A stretch of DNA of 59,676 bases, from the NCBI RefSeq assembly GCF_001509475.1, contig NZ_LLZG01000417.1, forward strand, positions 1 through 59,676, read 5' to 3'. A program made the position numbers and the translations under genes. The notes below the pieces were generated by a model, which ran no database searches, was not told where the DNA came from, and was given only the letters and a program-made list of their open reading frames with translations. This document shows, piece by piece, positions 20,252 to 29,193 of the stretch (its first letter is position 1; every line of letters starts with the position of its first letter). This DNA comes from Streptomyces regalis. Its GTDB lineage: Bacteria; Actinomycetota; Actinomycetes; Streptomycetales; Streptomycetaceae.

Positions 20252-22402
20252 ATGACTCAGACACCCACAGCTCACACACCCGCGCAGGGACAGGCGAGAG
20301 CACAGTTCACCGTCCCCGCCCAGCACCCCATGGTGACCGTGCTGGGGTCCGGCGACTCCCTGCTGCGTGTGATCGAGAAGGCCTTCCCGGCGACCGACAT
20401 ACACGTCCGGGGCAACGAGATCAGCGCGGTCGGCGACGCTCACGAAGTCGCCCTCATCCAGCGCCTGTTCGACGAGATGATGCTGGTGCTCCGCACCGGG
20501 CAACCGATGACGGAGGACGCAGTGGAACGCTCGATCGCCATGCTCAGAGCGAGCGAGAACGGCGAGGGCCCGGCAGAGACCCCGGCCGAGGTGCTCACCC
20601 AGAACATCCTCTCCTCCCGCGGCCGCACGATCCGCCCCAAGACCCTCAACCAGAAGCGGTACGTCGACGCGATCGACAAGCACACGATCGTCTTCGGCAT
20701 CGGCCCCGCGGGCACCGGCAAGACCTATCTCGCCATGGCCAAGGCGGTGCAGGCTCTGCAGTCCAAGCAGGTCAACCGCATCATCCTGACCCGGCCTGCG
20801 GTGGAGGCGGGCGAGCGGCTGGGCTTCCTGCCGGGCACGCTCTACGAGAAGATCGACCCGTATCTGCGGCCTCTGTACGACGCCTTGCACGACATGCTCG
20901 ACCCGGACTCGATTCCGCGGTTGATGGCGGCAGGGACTATTGAGGTGGCGCCGCTGGCATACATGAGAGGCCGTGCGCAACCTGTTTTCACGAATGTCCT
21001 GACGCCGGACGGCTGGCGCCCCATCGGCGACCTCCAGGTCGGTGACCTTGTCATCGGCTCGAACGGTGAGCCGACCCCGGTCCTGGGCGTCTACCCGCAG
21101 GGCGAGAAGGACATCTACCGTGTCACCGCCCAGGACGGCTCCTGGACGCTGTGCTGCGGCGAACATCTGTGGACCGTACGGACTGCCTCGGACAAGCGTC
21201 GGAACAAGCCATGGCGGGTCCTGGAGACCCAGGAGATGATCGGCAACCTGCGGGCGGCGCATGCTCGCCGGTACGAGCTGCCGCTGCTGACAGCGCCGGT
21301 TTGCTTCCCGGAGCGCGAGATCCCCATGGACCCGTACGCGCTGGGGCTGCTGCTGGGCGATGGTTGTCTCACGGGCTCCACCACTCCTTCCTTCGCGACA
21401 GAGGATCCGGAGCTGGCCGAGGCGCTGGAAGCCGCGCTTCCCGGTGTCGCGGTTCGCCACAGGGGCGGACCCGACTACGTCCTCAACCGGATCAAGTCCC
21501 CGGGCGACGTGATCACCTTGGAGAACCCCGTCACGCAGGTTCTTCGAGAGCTGGACCTGCTGCGTACTCGCTCGCACACCAAGTTCGTCCCGGACGACTA
21601 CTTGATCAACTCCGCCGAAGTCAGGCTGGCCGTCCTGCAAGGCCTGCTCGACTCCGACGGGGGGCCGGTCACCCAGGCGGATCGCACCTGCCGTATCCAG
21701 TACGCGACAACATCGATCCTCCTGCGGGACGACGTGATCTCGCTGGTGCAGTCGCTGGGGGGTGTCGCCTACGCCCGTCGTCGCATGGCCAGGGGCCGCA
21801 AGCCCGGTCTTGCGAAGGGACGTGAGGTCGGTTACCGGCACGACGCCCACATCATCGACATCCGCCTCCCCGAAGGCATAGAGCCCTTCCGTCTCGCCCG
21901 CAAGCGCGACAAGTACCACGCGGCCGGGGGCGGCGGACGCCCGATGCGGTTCATCGACAGCATCGAGCCCGCGGGCCGCCGGGAGACCGTCTGCATCCAG
22001 GTGGCAGCCGAGGACTCGCTGTACGTCACGCAGGACCACCTACTGACGCACAACACGCTCAACGACGCCTTCATCATTCTCGACGAGGCCCAGAACACGA
22101 GCGCCGAGCAGATGAAGATGTTCCTCACCCGCCTCGGCTTCGACTCGAAGGTCGTGGTCACTGGTGACGTGACGCAGGTCGACCTCCCGAGCGGGACGAA
22201 GTCGGGTCTGCGCCAGGTCCAGGAGATCCTCGAGGGCCTCGACGACGTCCACTTCTCGCGCCTCACGTCCCACGATGTCGTACGGCACAAGCTCGTCGGC
22301 CGTATCGTCGACGCGTACGAGAAGTACGACAGCAAGCACGGCACCGAGAACGGCACCCACAAGGGTGGCCGGGGCAGGCAGTCCGGGCACAAGGGGAAGT
22401 AG
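20252..22402 (+). CDS. phoH: PhoH-family ATPase precursor interrupted by an intein
   Basis: The 716-residue precursor consists of a 241-residue N-extein, a 360-residue intein and a 115-residue C-extein. The joined exteins of about 356 residues match the usual length of PhoH-like ATPases. The N-extein has a Walker A ([14 protein letters not shown]) and the [17 protein letters not shown] segment. The C-extein has a Walker B ([11 protein letters not shown]) and [12 protein letters not shown]. The intein lies between these two ATPase motifs, so splicing is needed for a working nucleotide site. PhoH-like proteins neighbouring ybeY are linked to RNA metabolism. The ATG at 20252 (MTQTPT) is the expected start; a GTG at 20201 would add 17 residues and lies closer to AGGAGG. 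Confidence 0.93.
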   Translation: MTQTPTAHTPAQGQARAQFTVPAQHPMVTVLGSGDSLLRVIEKAFPATDIHVRGNEISAVGDAHEVALIQRLFDEMMLVLRTGQPMTEDAVERSIAMLRASENGEGPAETPAEVLTQNILSSRGRTIRPKTLNQKRYVDAIDKHTIVFGIGPAGTGKTYLAMAKAVQALQSKQVNRIILTRPAVEAGERLGFLPGTLYEKIDPYLRPLYDALHDMLDPDSIPRLMAAGTIEVAPLAYMRGRAQPVFTNVLTPDGWRPIGDLQVGDLVIGSNGEPTPVLGVYPQGEKDIYRVTAQDGSWTLCCGEHLWTVRTASDKRRNKPWRVLETQEMIGNLRAAHARRYELPLLTAPVCFPEREIPMDPYALGLLLGDGCLTGSTTPSFATEDPELAEALEAALPGVAVRHRGGPDYVLNRIKSPGDVITLENPVTQVLRELDLLRTRSHTKFVPDDYLINSAEVRLAVLQGLLDSDGGPVTQADRTCRIQYATTSILLRDDVISLVQSLGGVAYARRRMARGRKPGLAKGREVGYRHDAHIIDIRLPEGIEPFRLARKRDKYHAAGGGGRPMRFIDSIEPAGRRETVCIQVAAEDSLYVTQDHLLTHNTLNDAFIILDEAQNTSAEQMKMFLTRLGFDSKVVVTGDVTQVDLPSGTKSGLRQVQEILEGLDDVHFSRLTSHDVVRHKLVGRIVDAYEKYDSKHGTENGTHKGGRGRQSGHKGK
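20975..22054 (+). mobile_element. class 3-type intein with LAGLIDADG endonuclease in phoH
   Basis: The 360-residue element starts with Ala ([14 protein letters not shown]) directly after AYMRGR and ends LLTHN before the Thr of TLNDAF. The canonical Cys/Ser nucleophile at position 1 is absent. Instead the class 3 W-C-T set is present: Trp66 two residues after block B His64 (CCGEHLW), Cys340 in block F (ETVCIQV), and Thr358 before the terminal His359-Asn360. The +1 residue is Thr. Two LAGLIDADG-type motifs, [10 protein letters not shown] (121-130) and LQGLLDSDG (221-229), indicate a homing endonuclease with both catalytic Asp residues kept. The frame is open throughout, so the element looks functional. 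Confidence 0.88.
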
Positions 22403-22415
22403 ACACAGCACGACC

Positions 22416-22913
22416 ATGTCGATCGACGTCAACAACGAGTCCGGAACCGAGGTCGACGAGCAGGCGATCCTCGACATCGCCCGCTACGCGCTCGCTCGGA
22501 TGCGCATCCACCCGCTCTCCGAGCTCTCGGTGATCGTCGTGGACGCCGACGCCATGGAGCAGCTCCACATCCAGTGGATGGACCTGCCCGGGCCCACCGA
22601 TGTCATGTCCTTTCCGATGGACGAGCTGCGGCCGCCGTCCAAGGACGATGACGAGCCCCCGCAGGGGCTGCTCGGTGACATCGTGCTGTGCCCCGAAGTC
22701 GCCGCGAAGCAGGGAGCGGAATCGCCGACGCAGCACTCCATGGACGAGGAGCTGCAGTTGCTCACCGTCCATGGGGTGCTGCATCTGCTCGGGTACGACC
22801 ACGAGGAGCCCGATGAGAAGGCCGAGATGTTCGGCCTGCAGGCCGCCATCGTGGACGGCTGGCGTTCGGAGAAGGGGCTGACGGGGCCCTCCCCGGCCCC
22901 GACCGTGTCATGA
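22416..22913 (+). CDS. ybeY: endoribonuclease YbeY
   Basis: The 165-residue protein has the UPF0054 metal site [16 protein letters not shown], with the three histidines spaced H-x3-H-x5-H, and the upstream [11 protein letters not shown] motif. YbeY acts in 16S rRNA 3'-end maturation and ribosome quality control. It starts 13 bp after phoH and overlaps the CBS-domain gene by 4 bp (ATGA), so it is in the same operon. The starting segment MSIDVNNES is typical. Confidence 0.95.
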   Translation: MSIDVNNESGTEVDEQAILDIARYALARMRIHPLSELSVIVVDADAMEQLHIQWMDLPGPTDVMSFPMDELRPPSKDDDEPPQGLLGDIVLCPEVAAKQGAESPTQHSMDEELQLLTVHGVLHLLGYDHEEPDEKAEMFGLQAAIVDGWRSEKGLTGPSPAPTVS

Positions 22914-24217
22914 GTCTCGCCCTCGTCTTCGGCGCGATCGCCCTCGTGATCGTCGCCTGGCTCGCCGCCTGCGCCGAGGCGGGCCTGGCGCGCGTCTCCA
23001 GCTTCCGCGCCGAGGAGGCCGTACGCAGTGGCCGCCGCGGGAGTGAGAAGCTCGCGCTCGTCGCGGCCGACCCGACGCGCTATCTGAATGTGGCGCTGCT
23101 GGTGCGCGTGGCCTGCGAGATGGCCGCCGCCGCGCTCGTCACGTACGCCTGCCTCCAGGAGTTCGACAGCACCACCGAGGCCCTCCTGGTCGCGATAGCG
23201 GTCATGGTGCTGGTGTCGTACGTCGCCGTCGGGGTCTCCCCGCGCACCATCGGCCGCCAGCATCCGCTGAACACGGCGACGGCGGCGGCGTATGTCCTGC
23301 TGCCGCTCGCCCGGATCATGGGCCCGATCCCCTACCTGCTGATCCTCATCGGCAACGCCCTCACTCCCGGCAAGGGCTTCCGCCGCGGTCCCTTCGCCTC
23401 CGAGGCGGAGCTGCGGGCGCTGGTCGACCTCGCCGAGAAGGAGTCCCTGATCGAGGACGAGGAGCGCCGCATGGTGCACTCGGTCTTCGAGCTGGGCGAC
23501 ACGCTCGTGCGGGAGGTCATGGTGCCGCGCACCGACCTGATCGTGATCGAGCGCTACAAGACGATCCGCCAGGCCCTCACCCTCGCCCTGCGCTCCGGTT
23601 TCTCGCGCATACCGGTCGTCGGGGAGAGCGAGGACGACGTGGTCGGGATCGTGTATCTGAAGGACCTGGTCCGCAAGACGCACATCAGCCGGGACGCGGA
23701 GAGCGAGCTGGTGTCCACGGCCATGCGGCCCGCCGCCTTCGTCCCGGACACCAAGAACGCCGGTGACCTGCTGCGCGAGATGCAGCAGGAGCGCAACCAC
23801 GTCGCCGTCGTCATCGACGAGTACGGCGGCACCGCCGGCATCGTCACCATCGAGGACATCCTCGAGGAGATCGTCGGCGAGATCACCGACGAGTACGACC
23901 GTGAGCTGCCGCCGGTGGAGAAGCTGGGCGAGGACCGCTACCGGGTCACCGCCCGCCTGGACATCACCGACCTCGGCGAGCTGTACGGCCTCGACGAGTA
24001 CGACGACGAGGACGTGGAGACCGTCGGCGGTCTGCTGGCGAAGGCGCTGGGCCGGGTGCCGATCGCCGGGGCGTCGTCCCTGGTCGAGCTGCCGGACAGC
24101 CGCGAGCTGCGGCTGACGGCGGAGGCGGCGGCCGGCCGTCGGAACAAGATCGTGACCGTGCTCGTGGAGCCGGTGGGCCCCGCCGGGCCCCTGGACGAGG
24201 AGATGAAGCCGGAGTGA
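22910..24217 (+). CDS. CNNM/CorC-type membrane protein with paired CBS domains
   Basis: The 435-residue protein has an N-terminal DUF21/CNNM membrane region with about four helices (residues 1-140). A CBS pair follows (about 195-320, with [12 protein letters not shown] and [23 protein letters not shown]), then the [20 protein letters not shown] segment. A C-terminal CorC/HlyC domain (about 340-425) completes it. Such proteins are annotated as hemolysin-like but are tied to Mg2+ or Co2+ homeostasis. It overlaps ybeY by 4 bp and the next gene by 4 bp. Confidence 0.92.
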   Translation: MSLALVFGAIALVIVAWLAACAEAGLARVSSFRAEEAVRSGRRGSEKLALVAADPTRYLNVALLVRVACEMAAAALVTYACLQEFDSTTEALLVAIAVMVLVSYVAVGVSPRTIGRQHPLNTATAAAYVLLPLARIMGPIPYLLILIGNALTPGKGFRRGPFASEAELRALVDLAEKESLIEDEERRMVHSVFELGDTLVREVMVPRTDLIVIERYKTIRQALTLALRSGFSRIPVVGESEDDVVGIVYLKDLVRKTHISRDAESELVSTAMRPAAFVPDTKNAGDLLREMQQERNHVAVVIDEYGGTAGIVTIEDILEEIVGEITDEYDRELPPVEKLGEDRYRVTARLDITDLGELYGLDEYDDEDVETVGGLLAKALGRVPIAGASSLVELPDSRELRLTAEAAAGRRNKIVTVLVEPVGPAGPLDEEMKPE

Positions 24218-24573
24218 CCCCTCAGGAGCTGCGTGCGTTCTGCCTGTCGTTCAACGCGACCGTGGAGGACTTCCCGTTCAACCCGGAGACCTCGGTCTTC
24301 AAGGTGCTGGGCAAGCTCTTCGCCCTGACGAACCTGGACGCGCGGCCCCTGACGGTCAATCTGAAGTGCGATCCGGAGGACGCGGTTCGGCTGCGCGACG
24401 AGCACCCGGGCCTGATCGTCCCCGGCTGGCACATGAACAAGCGCCACTGGAACACGGTGACGGTCGACGGCGAACTCCCGGACCGTCTCGTCCGAGAGCT
24501 CGTCGAGGACTCGTACGACCTTGTCGTGGCGGGCCTCCCGAAAGCCGACCGGCTTCGTCTCGACCGCGCCTGA
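24214..24573 (+). CDS. MmcQ/YjbR-family protein
   Basis: The 119-residue protein begins [20 protein letters not shown] and contains KVLGKLFALTNL, LKCDPEDAVRLRDEHPGLIVP and GWHMNKRHWNTVTVDG. These are the landmarks of the MmcQ/YjbR double-wing fold, which has been proposed to bind DNA. It starts with a GTG overlapping the stop of the CBS-domain gene. The substrate or target is unknown. The following 218 bp to the next start show no gene. Confidence 0.87.
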   Translation: MTPQELRAFCLSFNATVEDFPFNPETSVFKVLGKLFALTNLDARPLTVNLKCDPEDAVRLRDEHPGLIVPGWHMNKRHWNTVTVDGELPDRLVRELVEDSYDLVVAGLPKADRLRLDRA

Positions 24574-24791
24574 GCCGGCCGTCCCTTACCCAGCCGCCCG
24601 CGGGGTCCGCAGGACCACGAGGACCGGCCGCAAGGGTCACGCATTCGATGCGAGAACTTCCGTTCCCCCGCCACTCCGCGCGGGAGCCGCGGTGCTCACT
24701 CATGCACGCCGGCACGCCCAAGCGCTGTCAACCGGCAGCAGCTCCCCACCCCGTGGCCGGGTAGGGGGGCGGCGCTTCGTATGCTCAGGTC

Positions 24792-25145
24792 ATGACCGAC
24801 AACAGCGCGCTTGACCCCGAGGACCGCAAGATCGTCACCCTGGCCCGTTCCGCTCGGGCCCGCAACGGTGTGCCCGAGGGGGCGGCCGTACGGGACGAGA
24901 CGGGCCGTACGTATGTCGCCGGGACCGTGGCCCTGGACTCCCTGAAGCTGAGCGCGCTGCGCACGGCGGTGGCGATGGCGGTGGCGTCGGGGGCGACGTC
25001 GCTGGAGGCGGCGGCGGTGGTGACGGAGGCGGAGTCGCCGTCGGCGGAGGACCGGGCGGCTGTGCGGGATCTCGGGGGGCCGGGGACGCCGGTGTTGGTG
25101 GCGGGCCCGGACGGGGCGGTGCGTTCTACCGTGTCGGCGGGCTGA
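24792..25145 (+). CDS. cytidine-deaminase-like protein lacking catalytic residues
   Basis: The 117-residue protein aligns by eye with short cytidine deaminases (N-terminal helix LARSARARNGVPEGAAVRDE, then TYVAGTVALDSLKLSALRTA). The zinc ligand and proton-shuttle motif CAERTA is replaced by SALRTA, so both the Cys and the Glu are missing. The second zinc motif PCxxC is absent as well; the corresponding region reads DLGGPGTPVLVAG. It should not deaminate cytidine and may have a binding or structural role. A TATGCT six bases before the ATG suggests a leaderless transcript. The fold call is moderate; the missing motifs are directly visible. Confidence 0.68.
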   Translation: MTDNSALDPEDRKIVTLARSARARNGVPEGAAVRDETGRTYVAGTVALDSLKLSALRTAVAMAVASGATSLEAAAVVTEAESPSAEDRAAVRDLGGPGTPVLVAGPDGAVRSTVSAG

Positions 25146-25186
25146 GGTCAGAGGCGCCCGCGGCGGAGCCGCTGAATGGATGCAGC

Positions 25187-25270
25187 CGCCTCCGCCGCCC
25201 CTACCCGTCCCATCCTTGAAGGGGGCGCTGCCCCTCAGACCCCGCTCCTCAAATGCCGGAGGGGCTGGAA
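25187..25270. repeat. family A repeat, inverted single copy
   Basis: The block contains CCGCCCCTACCCGTCCCATC and CCGCTCCTCAAATGCCGGAG followed by GGGCTGG, matching the inverted copy at 19878-19960. The middle differs, with CTTGAAGGGGGCGCTGCCCC in place of the longer hairpin. It lies between convergent genes and lacks the facing arm. Confidence 0.75.
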
Positions 25271-25280
25271 TACCCGAGGT

Positions 25281-25670
25281 TCAGGCTCGCGCAGCCGCCG
25301 TGATGTGGCTCAGTACGCAGCGCCAGCCCTCGTCCCGCCGTACGAAGACGTCGGTCGTCCACTCGTCGGCGTCGAAGCGCTCGCCCTTGTAGTGGGCGGT
25401 GTTCGTGATGCGTGCCGTCACGACGGCCGAGTCGCCGTGCATGCGGATCCTGGGCTCGTCGACGAGTCGGAACGACGAGTGGGTCAGCTCGCCGGACTCT
25501 ACGAACGACAGAAACTGTTCCCTGGTGGAGATGCCCGACTCGGAGACGATGACCCAGTCCTCGGCCATGAAGTCGGCGATCCGGGCGGGGTCGTTGGAAA
25601 CCATAGCCGCCGCCCAGTCGTGGGCGACGGTGGCGAGGGCCTGTCGGTCGTGAGGCGCATCGTCGCTCAT
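25281..25670 (-). CDS. NTF2-like (SnoaL/DUF4440) protein
   Basis: The 129-residue protein begins MSDDAPHDRQALATVAHDWA. It has the cone-like NTF2 pattern: paired helices, then IADFMAEDWVIVSESG, GDSAVVTARITNTAHYKG and a C-terminal DEGWRCVLSHITA strand. This pattern is seen in DUF4440 and ketosteroid-isomerase-like proteins. The ATG at 25670 is favoured over a start 16 codons upstream because the extension is G/V-rich and unlike the family. No catalytic residue can be assigned. Confidence 0.75.
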   Translation of the reverse strand: MSDDAPHDRQALATVAHDWAAAMVSNDPARIADFMAEDWVIVSESGISTREQFLSFVESGELTHSSFRLVDEPRIRMHGDSAVVTARITNTAHYKGERFDADEWTTDVFVRRDEGWRCVLSHITAAARA

Positions 25671-25782
25671 GGCCGGATCGTAACCAGAGCCGACTGACAC
25701 GGCACCCTGTCGCGCCACGACGGGCGATTGTCAGTGCCGGATGTCACGCTGAGGTCATAGAGGATCTGCGAAGGGAATCGTC

Positions 25783-26583
25783 ATGATCACCACTGACCTC
25801 ACTCCCGGCTCCCCCTGTTGGCTCGACCTCGGCGCTCCCGACGTCCGCGGCGCCGCGGCCTTCTACGGCGCGGTGCTCGGCTGGGAGTACGAGTCCATGG
25901 GCGAGGCGGAGGACTTCGAAGGCGGGATGTTCAAGAAGGACGGCAAGACCGTCGCCGGGCTCGGCAAGCTCACCGAGGAGGGGGCACGCTCGGCCTGGAT
26001 GATCTACTTCACCGTCGACGACGCGGACGCCACGACCCAGGCCGTCGAGCGCGCGGGCGGCACGGTGCGGGTGGCGCCGAGGGACCTGGACGACTGGGGC
26101 CGGATGGCGCAGTACAACGACCCGCTGGGCGGCCAGTTCGCCGTCTGGCAGCCGGGAAAGAACTCCGGCTTCGAACTGGCGGACAAGCCGGGCTCGCTGT
26201 CGTGGACCGAGCTGTACACGAGCGACGCCGCGGGCGCGAAGGAGTTCTACGGCGGTGTCTTCGGCTGGCAGTTCAGCGACATGGCGCTGCCGGGCGGCGG
26301 GGGCGCGTACACGCTCATCACCCCGGCCGGGCTGCCCGAGGAGCGCATGCAGGGCGGCCTCATGGAGCTTCCCGCGGAGAACCTCGCGCTGACGAACGGA
26401 CGGCCGTACTGGCACCCGGTGTTCAACGTCACCGACTGCGACGCCGCGGTCGCCAAGGTCACCGAGAACGGCGGCAGTGTGCAGATGGGGCCGGAGGACG
26501 CGGAGGGCGTCGGCCGCCTGGCCGTCTGCGTGGACCCGTCGAACGCGGACTTCGTGGTGCTGACGCCGACCACCCCCAGCTGA
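25783..26583 (+). CDS. VOC-superfamily protein with two glyoxalase-like domains
   Basis: The 266-residue protein holds two vicinal-oxygen-chelate modules, at about residues 8-130 (CWLDLGAPDVRGAAAFYGAVLGWEYE) and 140-262 (SWTELYTSDAAGAKEFYGGVFGWQF). Each ends with a GxFAVWQP- or DFVVLTP-like strand. This tandem form is common in Streptomyces and is annotated as a hydrolase or glyoxalase-like protein without proven substrate. GAAGGGA precedes the ATG. It converges on the PfkB kinase gene. Confidence 0.85.
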   Translation: MITTDLTPGSPCWLDLGAPDVRGAAAFYGAVLGWEYESMGEAEDFEGGMFKKDGKTVAGLGKLTEEGARSAWMIYFTVDDADATTQAVERAGGTVRVAPRDLDDWGRMAQYNDPLGGQFAVWQPGKNSGFELADKPGSLSWTELYTSDAAGAKEFYGGVFGWQFSDMALPGGGGAYTLITPAGLPEERMQGGLMELPAENLALTNGRPYWHPVFNVTDCDAAVAKVTENGGSVQMGPEDAEGVGRLAVCVDPSNADFVVLTPTTPS

Positions 26584-26589
26584 GACCCC

Positions 26590-27747
26590 TCAAGCCGACC
26601 GGCGGAACCCGATCGTCGGCACCGCCCGCCGCAGCGGCCACGGTCTCCCCTGTTCCTCCGGCACCAGGTCCGCCAGGAACGCGTACCGGCGCAGGGCCTC
26701 GGGGTCCTGCCGGTCGAGGGACTGGACCTTGCGCCACCAGGCGCCGATCTCGGCCCAGCCGGGGGCCGAGAGGGAGCCGCCGAACTCCTGGACCGAGAGG
26801 GCGGCCGTGAGGCCGGCGAGGGCGAGGCGGTCGGCCAGCGGCCAGTCGGCCAGGGTGCCGGTGACGAAGCCGGCCACGAAGACGTCGCCGGCGCCCGTCG
26901 GGTCGAGGGCCTCGACGGCGATCGCGGGCACCACGGCCGTCTCCCCGGTCCGGCCGTCCACCGCGTACGCGCCCTCCGCGCCGAGGGTGACCACCGCGAC
27001 CGGGACGTACTCGGTGAGTGCGTGGGCCGCCTCGCGCGGGCAGTCGGTGCCCGTGTACCGCATGGCCTCCTGAGCGTTCGGCAGGAAGGCCTCACAGTGC
27101 TCCAGGTCGGCCAGCCCCGCCAGGTCCCACGCCCCCGTGTCGTCCCAGCCGACGTCGGCGAAGATACGGGTGCCCTTGCTCGCGGCCTGCGCGATCCAGG
27201 GGGCCCGCTTGCCCGGTTCGAGGGAGGCGACCGCGGCACGCGCGCGGGGCGGGCAGTCCGGCGCCGGCTCCTCCGGGGGCGGTTCGTGGCCGTGGGAGAC
27301 CATCGTGCGCTCCCCCTCGTATGCCATCGAGACCGTCACCGGGGAGTGCCAGTCCGGCACCGTGCGCGACGGCGAGAGGTCGATGCCCTCGCCGTGCTCC
27401 AGCGCGTCCCAGCAGTACTCGCCGTAGTGGTCGTCGCCGAAGGCCGCCGCGAGCGACGTCTTCAGGCCGAGGCGGGCCAGGGCCGTCGCCATGTTCGCCA
27501 CGCCGCCGGGGCTCGACCCCATCCCGCGCGCCCACGACTCGGTGCCACGCACCGGGGCGGAGTCGAGGCCGGTGAAGATGATGTCGAGGAAGACCGTGCC
27601 CGTGAGATACACGTCCCAAGGCGGGTCGGCGGGCGTGCGCAGGCCGGCGAGGGGGTCGACCTGGCTGCGGCGGTACGGCTTCCCTGCCCTGGACGACGGC
27701 CCCTGGGGCGAGGCTCCCTTTCCGTTGGGCGCGGTGGGCGTGGTCAC
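26590..27747 (-). CDS. PfkB-family carbohydrate kinase
   Basis: The 385-residue kinase has the ribokinase-fold signatures: a Gly-rich segment GSSPGGVANMATALARLGL near the N-terminus and DPTGAGDVFVAGFVTG near the C-terminus, containing the catalytic Asp and anion hole. The GTG at 27747 is preceded by AGGGAG and is preferred over the ATG at 27882, which lies in the intergenic region. The gene follows the kdgD-gudD operon on the same strand after 156 bp. A role with sugar acids or a related sugar is therefore possible but unproven. Confidence 0.85.
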   Translation of the reverse strand: MTTPTAPNGKGASPQGPSSRAGKPYRRSQVDPLAGLRTPADPPWDVYLTGTVFLDIIFTGLDSAPVRGTESWARGMGSSPGGVANMATALARLGLKTSLAAAFGDDHYGEYCWDALEHGEGIDLSPSRTVPDWHSPVTVSMAYEGERTMVSHGHEPPPEEPAPDCPPRARAAVASLEPGKRAPWIAQAASKGTRIFADVGWDDTGAWDLAGLADLEHCEAFLPNAQEAMRYTGTDCPREAAHALTEYVPVAVVTLGAEGAYAVDGRTGETAVVPAIAVEALDPTGAGDVFVAGFVTGTLADWPLADRLALAGLTAALSVQEFGGSLSAPGWAEIGAWWRKVQSLDRQDPEALRRYAFLADLVPEEQGRPWPLRRAVPTIGFRRSA

Positions 27748-27903
27748 GGTGCGCTCCCTGACGTGGTGCTGATCTGGCCAGTGTGCACCACGCCACTGAC
27801 AACGCCACTGGATCACCGACAACACACCCCAACACCCCACCGCCACCGCGATCTCGCCCGGGCCTCCGGTGGACGCCCTCACCGGGCGGTCGGCGAGGCG
27901 CTA

Positions 27904-29193
27904 CTACCAGCGAGGCACCGACGGCGTGACCCAGCCGGGGTCGGCGACCCGCATGGCGGCCGCGTCGTCGCGGTCCCTCAGCGAGCCGCCGTCATCCAGC
28001 CACCGCCGGTGCAGCTCCGCCAGCCTCTCGCGGTCGACCTCGACACCGAGGCCGGGCGCGTCGGACACGACGACCTTGCCGTCCTCGAAGGTGAGGCGCT
28101 CGGTGAGGACGTCCTCGGACTGCCAGGGGTAGTGCGAGTCGCAGGCGTGGTGCAGGTTCGGGACGGTCGACGCCACGTGGGTCATCGCGGCCAGCGAGAT
28201 GCCCAGGTGGGTGTTGGAGTGCATGGACACCCCGACGCCGAAGGTGCGGCAGATCGCCGCCAGCTGCTGGGTGTTGCGCAGTCCGCCCCAGTAGTGGTGG
28301 TCGGAGAGGACGACCTGCACGGCGTCCTTGGTGAACGCCTCCTTGATCTCCGCGAACGTCGTCACGCACATGTTGGTCGCCAGCGGCACCCCGGTCCGCG
28401 CGGCGACCTCGGCCATGGCGGCCGTTCCGAGGGTCGGGTCCTCCAGGTACTCCAGGACCTCCCCGAGTTCCTGCGCCACCTTCAGCGAGGCCTCCACGGA
28501 CCAGGCGCCGTTGGGGTCGAGGCGCAGGGGGTGCCCGGGGAAGGCCTCCGCAAGGGCCCGTACGGCAGCGATCTCCTCGTCCGGCGGGAAGACGCCGCCC
28601 TTGAGCTTGAAGGAGGTGAACCCGTACCGCTCGGTGAACTTCCGCACCTGCTCCACGACTCCGGCCGGGTCGACGGCGGCACCCCAGTCGTCCTTCTCGG
28701 CCGCGACGCCCGCCGGATGGCCGGCCCACTTGTAGAAGAGGTACGCGCTGTACTCGACCGCGTCCCGCACCTTGCCGCCGAGCAGTGTGTGCACGGGCAG
28801 CCCGAGCGCCTTGCCGAGCGCGTCGAGGCAGGCCACCTCGAAGCCGGAGACGACGGACAGCCGCAGCTTGTCGGCGGTCTGGACGCCGCGCAGCCCGCCG
28901 ACGTCGACCTGCCCCGACACCCGGGACTGATCGACGGCCACTTCCTCCGCGACGACGAACAGCCCGTTGAGATCGCCGACTTGACGGCCGATCAGCTTCT
29001 CCGCGAACGGCCGGGCGAGCTCCAGGTACTTGGTGTCGCCGTACGTCTCACCGACCCCGGTGATCCCGTCGGCCGTCACGACCTCCACGATCAGGCGAGG
29101 CGTGTACGGCTGATGCACCCCCTGGGTGTTCAGCAGCGGCGGGTCGGCGACCAGGATCGGCGTCAGGCGGACATCGGTGATCGTGAGGTTCAC
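27904..29193 (-). CDS. gudD: glucarate dehydratase
   Basis: The 429-residue enolase-superfamily enzyme matches the mandelate-racemase/glucarate-dehydratase group. It has an N-terminal capping domain with GVGETYGDTKYLELARPF. In the barrel, FKLKGGVFPP supplies the KxK-type base, LRLDPNGAWS and LEYLEDPT bring the Mg2+ ligands (Asp, Glu), and DHHYWGG with SMHSNTHLG supplies the opposite His-Asp side. It converts D-glucarate to 5-dehydro-4-deoxy-glucarate. The GTG at 29193 overlaps the kdgD stop by 4 bp, so the two are coupled. The next step is done by the KdgD product. Confidence 0.92.
   Translation of the reverse strand: MNLTITDVRLTPILVADPPLLNTQGVHQPYTPRLIVEVVTADGITGVGETYGDTKYLELARPFAEKLIGRQVGDLNGLFVVAEEVAVDQSRVSGQVDVGGLRGVQTADKLRLSVVSGFEVACLDALGKALGLPVHTLLGGKVRDAVEYSAYLFYKWAGHPAGVAAEKDDWGAAVDPAGVVEQVRKFTERYGFTSFKLKGGVFPPDEEIAAVRALAEAFPGHPLRLDPNGAWSVEASLKVAQELGEVLEYLEDPTLGTAAMAEVAARTGVPLATNMCVTTFAEIKEAFTKDAVQVVLSDHHYWGGLRNTQQLAAICRTFGVGVSMHSNTHLGISLAAMTHVASTVPNLHHACDSHYPWQSEDVLTERLTFEDGKVVVSDAPGLGVEVDRERLAELHRRWLDDGGSLRDRDDAAAMRVADPGWVTPSVPRW

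Noticed and set aside
20842..21054. Minus-strand ORFs within the intein region
   Set aside because: They are short, motif-free and antisense to the intact phoH precursor.
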